Source: Candidatus Omnitrophota bacterium (GTDB lineage: Bacteria > Omnitrophota > Gorgyraeia > Gygaellales > Profunditerraquicolaceae). Taken from it: a DNA stretch of 6,627 bases. Positions 1 through 5,691 of the stretch are shown here, one piece after another. How positions within the stretch are numbered: the stretch's first letter is position 1; the number at the start of each line of letters is the position of its first letter. Below the pieces are notes generated by a model. The model was not told the origin of the DNA, searched no databases, and saw only the letters and a program-made list of their open reading frames with translations. A program made the translations under genes and the position numbers. The stretch spans positions 1 through 6,627 of the forward strand of contig JAHISH010000287.1 in NCBI GenBank assembly GCA_018818365.1, written 5' to 3'.

Positions 1-577
1 CAATCTTAAGCTGCGCGAAATCCCTCAAGATATCCGACATCAACAATTTCCCGATGCAAATAGTCGTATCGAAGATATACTCGATAACCGGCGTAAGAAG
101 CGGATCCTGCACGCGCTCAAAGCCTATAGGATTGACAATCTGTGAATGCACAAAAACGGGGATATTTCTCTTATCGGCCATTTTGTATATCGGCACAAAC
201 ATCTCGTTATCTAAATAGACACCCTCATAACTACTGGCCAAAGAAACCGCCTTAAAACCCATATCGAGCGCACGCGTAAGCTCTTCCCCCATTTCATCAG
301 AATTCCCGACGGGCAAGATCGCCGCACCGATAAATTCTTTCGGATAACGCTTCAAGATGCCTGCCACGGTATCATTATACACCCTGGCTACCGCGCGCAC
401 ACTCCCCATCTTCAGATGCGCGTCAGACGTCGGATAGCTTAACACCGCTTGGTCTATTCCGGCATCCTTCATCATCTTCACCTGCGCTTCAATATCTCCC
501 CACCCCTTATGAAAAAAATGGGCATTAGAGATTATCTGGTCAGGCAACCAATGGCTGTGGGCGTCGATGATCCTCAT
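1..577 (-). CDS. Amidohydrolase-2 (ACMSD-like) metal-dependent hydrolase or decarboxylase, C-terminus cut by the window edge
   Basis: The first 192 residues of a TIM-barrel metal enzyme are visible; the rest lies beyond the left edge. It opens MRIIDAHSHW, so the HxH metal pair of strand 1 is His7 and His9. Residues 141-144 (VFVH) give the strand-5 metal histidine, His144, followed by a PIGFERV loop. The helix before the next expected His-containing strand (residues 170-192) is the last part seen. The family (PF04909) normally runs about 270-330 residues and includes hydrolases and non-oxidative decarboxylases such as ACMSD and gamma-resorcylate decarboxylase. Its ATG overlaps the hydrolase stop as ATGA, so it is probably translationally coupled; I see no strong Shine-Dalgarno sequence. 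In this cluster it could decarboxylate an aromatic polyketide acid, which is inference. The family call is firm; the substrate is unknown, and simple hydrolysis is equally possible. Confidence 0.85.
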   Translation of the reverse strand, partial: MRIIDAHSHWLPDQIISNAHFFHKGWGDIEAQVKMMKDAGIDQAVLSYPTSDAHLKMGSVRAVARVYNDTVAGILKRYPKEFIGAAILPVGNSDEMGEELTRALDMGFKAVSLASSYEGVYLDNEMFVPIYKMADKRNIPVFVHSQIVNPIGFERVQDPLLTPVIEYIFDTTICIGKLLMSDILRDFAQLKI

Positions 578-1383
578 ATTGTGCGCATGAATTCCGTTAC
601 TTTTTCCTTTAACAATCCTTCAGATTCAAAAAAATTGCTATTGTGAGCTCCGCGTATCTCCAAGAATTCCTTGGGGCCTGCGGCACCATCAAAAAGTTTC
701 TTTCCTAAAAGAAACGGGACCACTTCGTCGTTACTGCTGTGAATAAAAAGCTTAGGGATCGTACATGCACGCATTTTATTCTCGGAATCAAAGCGGCTGG
801 CAAATATCCACGGAGGAAGAAACGGATATATGCGCGTTGCCATATCCCGGGCACTGTTAAACGTGCTATCAACGATCAGTGCCCCCAAGGGAAACCTGCA
901 CGCTAAATCAATAATCACCGCTCCCCCCAAGGATTCGCCGTATCCTATGATCTTTTCGGCCGGAACGCCTCGGGAAATAAGTACCCCATAGGCTCCCTCT
1001 ACATCGCGATAGAGCCCCTCTTCAAAAGGAGAACCCTTACTTTTTCCGTATCCGCGGTAATCGAAGACAAAGACGTCGTACCCTTTATCATGGAAAAACT
1101 TCACCTTGTCCAAGCGGTGGCTGAGATTCCCCGCATTGCCGTGGCAAAAAAGCACTGTCCCCCGAGAATTCGTCGAGGGGACAAGCCAGCCATGAAGCGT
1201 AATTCCGTCGGTAGCCTTAAAGAAAATATCCTCGTACGTAAGTCCATAGGCCTGCGGGTTATACTCCATTTCTTTCATAGGATGATACAACGTTCTGCGT
1301 TCGATATACCGCAGATATTGTATCAACCCGATAACTCCCACAATGACCAATAGGATTATACGTACCATCAAAAACTTCCTCAT
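574..1383 (-). CDS. Membrane-anchored alpha/beta hydrolase (BEM46/ABHD13-like serine hydrolase)
   Basis: A 269-residue serine hydrolase with a complete catalytic set. Residues 5-23 form a hydrophobic N-terminal helix that looks like an uncleaved anchor, followed by a basic stretch (YLRYIERR). The oxyanion-hole motif HGNAGN is at 81-86, DYRGYGKS at 108-115, the nucleophile elbow GYGESLGG puts Ser151 at its centre, the acid is Asp219 in SSNDEVVP, and the base is His247 in GAHN. This layout matches BEM46/ABHD13-type proteins, whose physiological substrates are mostly unknown. The ATG directly follows the TAG of the upstream gene with no bases between, and AGAAGG lies a few bases upstream inside that gene. 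The stop overlaps the amidohydrolase start by four bases. In a polyketide setting it could hydrolyse an ester or thioester, but nothing in the sequence shows this, and a housekeeping esterase role is possible. Confidence 0.9.
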   Translation of the reverse strand: MRKFLMVRIILLVIVGVIGLIQYLRYIERRTLYHPMKEMEYNPQAYGLTYEDIFFKATDGITLHGWLVPSTNSRGTVLFCHGNAGNLSHRLDKVKFFHDKGYDVFVFDYRGYGKSKGSPFEEGLYRDVEGAYGVLISRGVPAEKIIGYGESLGGAVIIDLACRFPLGALIVDSTFNSARDMATRIYPFLPPWIFASRFDSENKMRACTIPKLFIHSSNDEVVPFLLGKKLFDGAAGPKEFLEIRGAHNSNFFESEGLLKEKVTEFMRTI

Positions 1384-1782
1384 CTAAACCTTCTGTTGCC
1401 GCTCTTCTAAGATCCTCTTGATCATCTCCTGCTCGTAGGCGGCTTTAATCTCTCGTAACCCATTCTTCCCTGCTTCTTTGATCACCGCCTTCTCAATAGC
1501 CTTAAGCTTGATAACCAGAAACAGGTATTCCGGCTTAAACGCACCATTCTCGCACTTAAGCGCAATTCCGTTCTTCTCTTTATTCCGGATATAGCTTTCA
1601 AAATCCTTTATAAAGGGCGCAGCGACCTTCTTAGTATCACGCCTGCGTAATTCTTTAAGCAAAAAGCGGTCGATATCGATCTGGGTGAATTTACGCTCGA
1701 CCTTATCCAGCGCCTCCTTGGTCGTCTTATACAGCCAGATCAAATACCGTTTCCGCAGACTCTTTATATCGCTTTTTTCCAT
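1384..1782 (-). CDS. Small basic, helix-rich protein of unknown function
   Basis: I do not recognise this 132-residue protein. It has about 34 Lys/Arg against 21 Asp/Glu, so it should be strongly basic. It has no signal peptide or clear membrane segment. Most of it looks alpha-helical: a basic N-terminal helix (residues 5-30), a charged middle with RRRDTKK near 46-52, a hydrophobic patch at 85-93 (YLFLVIKLK), and a C-terminal helix rich in E, K and R. There is a single Cys and no metal or nucleotide motif. It starts five bases after the stop of the secreted protein with no obvious Shine-Dalgarno sequence, and its TAG abuts the ATG of the hydrolase, so it is placed as a normal operon member. 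The frame is clean over its full length, which supports a real gene. It could bind nucleic acid or act as a small adaptor; both are guesses. Confidence 0.7.
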   Translation of the reverse strand: MEKSDIKSLRKRYLIWLYKTTKEALDKVERKFTQIDIDRFLLKELRRRDTKKVAAPFIKDFESYIRNKEKNGIALKCENGAFKPEYLFLVIKLKAIEKAVIKEAGKNGLREIKAAYEQEMIKRILEERQQKV

Positions 1783-1787
1783 AGTGA

Positions 1788-2390
1788 TTATGAAAGTTCA
1801 ACCGTATCAAAATAAAGAATACCTTCTGCTTCCGGAAGCGGCTCGAACTGAAAACTTTTCAGGGGGAAGTCTATCGCCTCGTTCTTGTCTGCTGAATCCG
1901 GCTGCCAATCAGAACGCGCAAAGAATTGCTCAAAAGGACACACGACTTTCTTCCACCCTTTAAAATTATCTTCCACAAAGAAACGCCACATTTCATTTCC
2001 GTTATCTTTGACATCAAAGGCAACCTGCGCCTTGGAATCCTGCCCGTACATATAAAAGGTAAGGGATTTATACGAATCCCAGGCGATCTCTTCTGGTTTG
2101 AGAAGCCAGCAGGAGTTTTTGGCATCCAGGCCCAAGCCTCTTGCCACGTACATATATCCTCCGGAGATCGCGTCATAGGTTACTTTTAGAGATTGCGCAC
2201 CCGTATTCTTAATCTGCGCATCCGCAACTACCTGCACCGCAGAGCCATTTCCCGCGCCGAAATCGACTGTTCCCTCCGGCCCGCCGGAAATAACCCCTTC
2301 AAAATCGTCAAGCAAAAGAGGCTGCGTTTGCGCCCAACCGGCAACGGTAAAGAAAAGCGCACACATCATTATGAGAGTAAAAATTTTCAT
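1788..2390 (-). CDS. Secreted protein with a carbohydrate-binding-like (CBM11/CIA30-type) beta-sandwich domain
   Basis: A 200-residue exported protein. Residues 1-20 are a Sec signal peptide (MK, hydrophobic core, then AGWA with likely cleavage before Gln21); there is no lipobox cysteine at the junction. The mature part begins LLLDDFEG, contains NTGAQSLKVTYD at 62-73, a Trp/Tyr-rich middle, GWKKVVCPFEQF near 145-156, and ends in FDTVELS. A DDFE opening, a 'sum of strands' middle and a final [FI]D.[VI].L strand are typical of galactose-binding-like jelly rolls such as CBM11 and CIA30-like domains. The call is from this overall pattern, so the exact family is uncertain. A strong GGAGG precedes the ATG. 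It sits between the reductase and a small basic protein. A non-catalytic binding protein encoded among biosynthetic genes is unusual; it could bind a glycan or a hydrophobic ligand outside the cytoplasm. Confidence 0.75.
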   Translation of the reverse strand: MKIFTLIMMCALFFTVAGWAQTQPLLLDDFEGVISGGPEGTVDFGAGNGSAVQVVADAQIKNTGAQSLKVTYDAISGGYMYVARGLGLDAKNSCWLLKPEEIAWDSYKSLTFYMYGQDSKAQVAFDVKDNGNEMWRFFVEDNFKGWKKVVCPFEQFFARSDWQPDSADKNEAIDFPLKSFQFEPLPEAEGILYFDTVELS

Positions 2391-2394
2391 ACCT

Positions 2395-2400
2395 ACCTCC
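2395..2400 (-). promoter_or_regulatory. Strong Shine-Dalgarno site of the secreted jelly-roll protein
   Basis: On the minus strand GGAGGT lies four bases upstream of the ATG at 2390. It falls in the 20-base gap after the reductase stop and fixes the start just before the signal peptide. Confidence 0.75.
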
Positions 2401-2410
2401 TTGTCGTGCG

Positions 2411-3187
2411 TTACGATTTAGGATGATCCTGTTTATACGGTATTACCGGCGCGGTCCAAGGAGTCTGCTGATTAATTACCGCAATCTCCAACGGACATAC
2501 ATTTGCCGGAACAGTCAAGGCAAACCGTACCGCACTTTCGATTGCTTCCGTGGTCATTAGACGAGAGTGATCTGCGGTAACCTCCTGCAACTTTCCGGTC
2601 AAATCCGTATCAGTGACGCCGGGAAGTATCGAGGTAACTTTTATACCCTGGTCACGCAACTCCCAAAAAAGCCCCTTGGAGAATGCGCGTAAACCGACTT
2701 TAAGAGAACTATACACGATAAAACTTCGGGGGACCGGATCGCAAAGAGTAGACCCTGAGACCATATTGATGATCGCGCCGGATTTCTTTTGTATCATATC
2801 ATTGATCACCAGGCGAATCAAGCGCACATACCCTAGATAATTAGTATGCGCCAACTTCTCAAAGTCATCAATAGGCTGTTTTTCAAAAGGATACTGGCTG
2901 GAAACCCCCGCATTATTAATGAGAATATCGATGCGGCCAAATTTCTCTTTTGTCTTATTCACCAGATTCTCCAGGTCTTGGAGTTTTGTCACATCACACG
3001 GAACCGTCAAGACCTCTACGTTATATTTCTTCGCAATCTCTGCTGCGGTCTCTTGCAAAGGGCCCTCCTGTCGTGCAGCCAGCGCAAGATCAATCCCTAA
3101 TCCTGCAGCGGTAGAGGCGATCGCCTTACCTATCCCCCTGCTTGCGCCGGTGACAATCGCAACTTTTCCTTTTAATTCTGGACTCAT
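2411..3187 (-). CDS. Short-chain dehydrogenase/reductase, FabG-like ketoreductase
   Basis: A 258-residue classical SDR of normal length. The Rossmann nucleotide motif TGASRGIG is at 13-20, NNAG at 91-94, and the catalytic tetrad is Asn116, Ser146, Tyr159 and Lys163 (YSSLK), with Ser-Tyr and Tyr-Lys spacing as expected. Arg17 in the glycine loop and Arg39 at the end of strand 2, with no Asp there, suggest NADPH rather than NADH. PG at 189-190 follows the usual post-tetrad strand. The C-terminus (about 240-258) is polar and not typical of FabG. The gene has a good GAAAGGAG site before its ATG and an 18-base gap after the transporter stop. In the cluster it would fit a polyketide ketoreductase or a tailoring reductase acting on a keto group or quinone; the sequence does not decide which. 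A general 3-oxoacyl-ACP reductase cannot be ruled out. Confidence 0.92.
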   Translation of the reverse strand: MSPELKGKVAIVTGASRGIGKAIASTAAGLGIDLALAARQEGPLQETAAEIAKKYNVEVLTVPCDVTKLQDLENLVNKTKEKFGRIDILINNAGVSSQYPFEKQPIDDFEKLAHTNYLGYVRLIRLVINDMIQKKSGAIINMVSGSTLCDPVPRSFIVYSSLKVGLRAFSKGLFWELRDQGIKVTSILPGVTDTDLTGKLQEVTADHSRLMTTEAIESAVRFALTVPANVCPLEIAVINQQTPWTAPVIPYKQDHPKS

Positions 3188-3205
3188 GGAAGCTCCTTTC
3201 GTACG

Positions 3206-4324
3206 CTACGCCGGCTGTCGCACCAGCGTGCCAATGAACAACACCACTAAACCAACCCCTAAGACTAAAAAACCAAGAGTAAAACTTTTCTGCAGAACCA
3301 CGCCTGCCAAAGCCGCGCCGATTCCTCCGGAGAGAAAACGAACGCTACTATTCAGGCTTGCCGCCTCATTTAAAAATTCACCGGGAAGATCGGTTAGTTT
3401 CGTAGAAAGCCCGGAGTGGTTAAAGGTCCACCCTAATCCCCAGACTATCATTAAGAAGAAGAGCACCCATAAGGGGAGCTTCAGTACCAATAAGAAGACG
3501 CTTATAATCATCAGCGCAATACCGATATTTACTATCCGTTTCCTTCCCCACGTATCCGCAAAAAAACCTCCCAGTACTTCCCCGAAAATCCCGCTGAGGC
3601 TGGTGACCGTCACCAACATACTGATAATAAATTGGCCAAAACCATACCGTTGGGCAAAATATACCCCCAGCCACTGCTGGACCCCATGATAAATGAAACT
3701 GATCAAGAAAATATAGGCAAAGAGCGATGAGATCGCCTTCGAGCGAAGCGCGCCCCAATAATTTACCGATGATCCGCCGCAAATCGCTTTAAAACTAGGA
3801 AGATAATAATACATATGGATCCAAAGCAGAATCCCGAATATCCCAGGGATTAAAAAAATAAGCCGCCAGGAAATAATCCCGCTTAAGAATAATCCTGCGA
3901 GAGACGCAGCAAAAGTAGCGCTAAAGAATATGCCGACTAACCTCCCGCGGTTCTTCTCTTTAGCATTCCGGGCAACCAAGATTAAAACTAACGGGATGAC
4001 TGAGGCGCCGAAAATCCCCATTAAGAAACGGGCACCTAAGAGTACCCCTATATTCTTGGCGGAAGCTGCCAGAAGATTTGCCAGACAAAACAATAAAAAA
4101 CAAATCAGCTCTATTCGTTTGGCGTCAAAGAACTTTACCAGGGGGCCGTAAATAAGCGCCGCCACCCCGTACGAAAGCATATATACCCAGACAATCTTCC
4201 CTGCAAGAAAATGGGATACTCCAAATTCTTGCGCGATCGAAGGCACCAATGCCGCGCAGGCCGCGACATTAAAGGAGAGCGTTGCCCCCGCCAGACACAA
4301 GATCCAGAAGACCGTCCTCGTCAC
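3206..4324 (-). CDS. Major facilitator superfamily transporter, possible product exporter
   Basis: A 372-residue protein with about 12 hydrophobic segments (roughly 7-29, 42-62, 72-90, 93-117, 129-150, 153-173, 202-224, 232-254, 264-282, 284-302, 322-346, 348-368) and a polar central loop near 175-198, the usual 6+6 MFS layout. The motif A of the second half is well kept (GGFFADTWGRKR, 252-263), whereas the first-half copy is worn (GPLVKFFDAKR, 60-70). Such proteins are usually proton-driven, and small efflux members are common beside secondary-metabolite genes, so export of the cluster product is a fair inference. The start is GTG at 4324; the upstream gene's TGA overlaps it as GTGA, and AGGAA lies about eight bases before it. 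The absence of an upstream in-frame ATG near the junction supports this start. Uptake of a small molecule remains possible. Confidence 0.92.
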   Translation of the reverse strand: MTRTVFWILCLAGATLSFNVAACAALVPSIAQEFGVSHFLAGKIVWVYMLSYGVAALIYGPLVKFFDAKRIELICFLLFCLANLLAASAKNIGVLLGARFLMGIFGASVIPLVLILVARNAKEKNRGRLVGIFFSATFAASLAGLFLSGIISWRLIFLIPGIFGILLWIHMYYYLPSFKAICGGSSVNYWGALRSKAISSLFAYIFLISFIYHGVQQWLGVYFAQRYGFGQFIISMLVTVTSLSGIFGEVLGGFFADTWGRKRIVNIGIALMIISVFLLVLKLPLWVLFFLMIVWGLGWTFNHSGLSTKLTDLPGEFLNEAASLNSSVRFLSGGIGAALAGVVLQKSFTLGFLVLGVGLVVLFIGTLVRQPA

Positions 4325-4761
4325 TTGGCTTTTTCCTGCTCGATGATCTTCTTAAAAAGCTGAAGATTTTCTTTGGAGTGAGTATTGATAAACCCTTCTA
4401 CCTGTTCATCATTGAATTTTGCTTTTGCGTCCATTTGAAAATGCTGGATCCAGGTAAGTTCTACCCCTTCAGGTTTGGGCGTATAGAGCCATATGATCTT
4501 CATATAGATAAAGGGAAATTTCGGCTCTTGCCGCTGGGCATAGGCAAAATAATGCTCCTTGTCTAAAAGACGCCAGGACTGCCATGATTTTCCTTCATCG
4601 TCCGTGAGACGAAACGTTATCTCATTGCCTTCGCGGTTAGTTACTTCCGCCTTCTGGTATTCACCTCCAAATAGCTCAGTCCAACGGGGGATATCGTTTG
4701 AAATATCGAAAACTAATTCATACGGCGCATCGATAATAATTGAATTACAGGTGTGTCCCAT
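4321..4761 (-). CDS. Single-domain SRPBCC aromatase/cyclase of type II polyketide synthesis
   Basis: This 146-residue protein resembles the aromatase/cyclases that fold and aromatise the first ring of a poly-beta-ketone held on an ACP (TcmN N-terminal domain, WhiE-VI, ZhuI). From memory of that family, the shared features run the whole length: HTCNSIIIDAP at 3-13, NDIPRWTELF at 22-31, Tyr35, EITFRLT at 47-53, the WQSW tryptophans at 60 and 63, PFIYMKIIW at 83-91, the strand TWIQHFQM at 103-110, and INTHSKENLQLFKKIIE at 125-141, which corresponds to the family's closing helix. The fold is a helix-grip cavity with no metal. The start chosen is ATG 4761, because AAGGAGG sits six bases upstream; an in-frame ATG at 4791 would add ten basic residues and overlap the cupin gene. 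A general START-like lipid binder is the main alternative, but the local motif matches favour the cyclase reading. Confidence 0.87.
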   Translation of the reverse strand: MGHTCNSIIIDAPYELVFDISNDIPRWTELFGGEYQKAEVTNREGNEITFRLTDDEGKSWQSWRLLDKEHYFAYAQRQEPKFPFIYMKIIWLYTPKPEGVELTWIQHFQMDAKAKFNDEQVEGFINTHSKENLQLFKKIIEQEKAK

Positions 4762-4767
4762 ATGCTG

Positions 4768-4774
4768 CCTCCTT
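4768..4774 (-). promoter_or_regulatory. Shine-Dalgarno site that decides the aromatase/cyclase start
   Basis: The minus strand reads AAGGAGG here, six bases before ATG 4761 and just after the cupin stop at 4778. This is why the shorter 146-residue product is preferred to a form beginning at 4791. Confidence 0.8.
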
Positions 4775-4777
4775 TTT

Positions 4778-5113
4778 TTACTTTCCCGCAAGGCTTAAGA
4801 GTATTGCCAAATCATCTTTCGCGCGCAAGGCATGCGGCGCATTTTTTGGCATAAAGATCAGTACCCCCGGCTTCATGGTGATCTTTTTTCTGCCTAAGTA
4901 AAAGACCCCTCTCCCCTTTAATACCGTGACCGCTGCTTCCCGGGTCGAGGTATGCGCCAAGATATCCGTCCCCTTTGCCAGACACATCAAGGTGAGGTTA
5001 AAAACTTGCGTCTTTACTAACACTTTGCTGAAAACCCCCTCCCTCGGAAATTCCATCAACGGTGCCAAATCGCCATACCACGCCGGAGTCTTACTTTTGG
5101 TAAATTTTTTCAT
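4778..5113 (-). CDS. Small single-domain cupin, possible polyketide cyclase or oxygenase partner
   Basis: A 111-residue beta-barrel cupin. Motif 1 covers about 48-69: Gly48, His54, Glu59 and the GRG turn at 67-69. Motif 2 is PGVLIFMPKNAPHAL at 82-96 with His94. The usual HxH of motif 1 reads H-T-S, so the second histidine is replaced by Ser56; the metal set would be His54, Glu59 and His94, and metal binding may be weak or altered. Small cupins accompany many aromatic polyketide clusters, where some act as cyclases or monooxygenase helpers (RemF and TcmJ/WhiE-II are examples as I recall them). Here it sits directly before the aromatase/cyclase gene. Its ATG lies 23 bases inside the end of the MORN gene and is preceded by AGGAGAGGTGAT. 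A regulatory or sensor cupin is the alternative. Confidence 0.82.
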   Translation of the reverse strand: MKKFTKSKTPAWYGDLAPLMEFPREGVFSKVLVKTQVFNLTLMCLAKGTDILAHTSTREAAVTVLKGRGVFYLGRKKITMKPGVLIFMPKNAPHALRAKDDLAILLSLAGK

Positions 5114-5666
5114 CTATCACCTCTCCTGATTCGTTATAGGTCTTTTCGTGCGTAAGCTTCCCATGGAGATATATCCATTCGGTTTTAAGCGCGCCGTCTT
5201 CATAATACGTCCGGCTGATACCATCAGGCATCCCGTTTTTATACGTGGTCTCTGCGCCTAAGACTCCTCCCGGATAATATTGGCGCACCACTCCGTCCAA
5301 GGCCTTGCCCTGATCGTCGAATTCCTTTAGACTTATGAATTTACCGTCTTTATAGATACTCTCAAGCTGTACGTTGCCGTTTTCAAAGAATACGCGCCCT
5401 GGCCCATCGCGCTTTCCGTTACGGTAATTGCGTTCCGCGGCAATAATCCCGCTCTCAAAATATTCCCTGGTAAAACCGTCAAGGACTCCTTCTTTAACGC
5501 TGATCTCTGTTTTAATTTTATCGTTGAGATAATATTCCTTAATGATACTATGGACCGAAGAAGCTTTTTCGGCGCAAAGAATTATCTCCTGGGGGACCAA
5601 GAGCATATGTACAAGAACAAGCGAAGCGTAAATAATAAGTGTATTGCGAGTGGGGATTTTCGGCAT
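5091..5666 (-). CDS. Exported MORN/YwqK-type repeat protein
   Basis: A 191-residue protein (199 if TTG at 5690 is used) with an N-terminal hydrophobic export segment after a short basic start, then about five tandem copies of a 20-25 residue MORN_2/YwqK-like repeat (PF07661 type). The repeats follow the pattern Y-Y/F-x-x-G-x-[VIL]-x-x-E-x-x-Y-[KR]-[DN]-G-K-x-x-G; examples are REYFESGIIAAERNYRNGK, RVFFENGNVQLESIYKDGK, RQYYPGGVLGAETTYKNG and RTYYEDGALKTEWIYLHGK. The repeats probably form a flat beta-sheet used for binding. Databases often name such proteins 'YwqK family antitoxin', but no toxin is adjacent and the export signal argues against that role. I prefer ATG 5666 because it puts the signal peptide at the very N-terminus; neither start has a clear Shine-Dalgarno site. 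Its position between two cyclase genes is odd, and its role there is unknown. Confidence 0.8.
   Translation of the reverse strand: MPKIPTRNTLIIYASLVLVHMLLVPQEIILCAEKASSVHSIIKEYYLNDKIKTEISVKEGVLDGFTREYFESGIIAAERNYRNGKRDGPGRVFFENGNVQLESIYKDGKFISLKEFDDQGKALDGVVRQYYPGGVLGAETTYKNGMPDGISRTYYEDGALKTEWIYLHGKLTHEKTYNESGEVIDEKIYQK
5116..5127 (-). promoter_or_regulatory. Purine-rich ribosome binding site of the cupin
   Basis: The minus strand reads AGGAGAGGTGAT, two overlapping anti-16S matches within the last codons of the upstream MORN gene, just ahead of ATG 5113. It supports reinitiation at the cupin despite the 23-base overlap. Confidence 0.65.
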
Positions 5667-5674
5667 ACGTCGTT

Positions 5675-5691
5675 TTTGCGTATTACGCAAA
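5675..5691. repeat. Perfect 8-bp inverted repeat at the cyclase/MORN gene junction
   Basis: The plus strand reads TTTGCGTA, a central T, then TACGCAAA, so the arms are exact complements. It spans the TAA stop of the PF04199 cyclase and the alternative TTG start of the MORN gene. It could be an operator-like dyad or fold in RNA as a five-base-pair stem with a five-base loop. No T-run follows on either strand, so it is not an intrinsic terminator. It may be chance. Confidence 0.5.

Noticed and set aside
1157..1182. Potential hairpin GTCCCC...GGGGAC with a nine-pair stem and a bulged base
   Set aside because: It sits within the hydrolase coding region with no following T-run on the transcribed strand, so it is not a terminator; probably chance.
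2411..3187. Assigning the SDR as fabG of fatty-acid synthesis
   Set aside because: The fold and tetrad fit, but the visible neighbours are not fab genes and the C-terminal tail is atypical, so only a general ketoreductase call is given.
2919..3689. A 256-codon open frame on the plus strand spanning the SDR/transporter junction
   Set aside because: It lies antisense to two well-supported genes, has no ribosome binding site seen, and its protein is Pro/Thr/Lys/Ser-rich with no recognisable motif, as expected of an antisense shadow.
4321..4791. Longer form of the aromatase/cyclase starting at ATG 4791
   Set aside because: It would add ten polar residues (MRESKKRRQH) absent from the family, overlap the cupin gene and ignore the AAGGAGG placed six bases before ATG 4761.
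5091..5690. YwqK-type 'antitoxin' reading of the MORN-repeat gene
   Set aside because: The protein has an export segment and no toxin gene lies beside it; the name comes from repeat similarity only.
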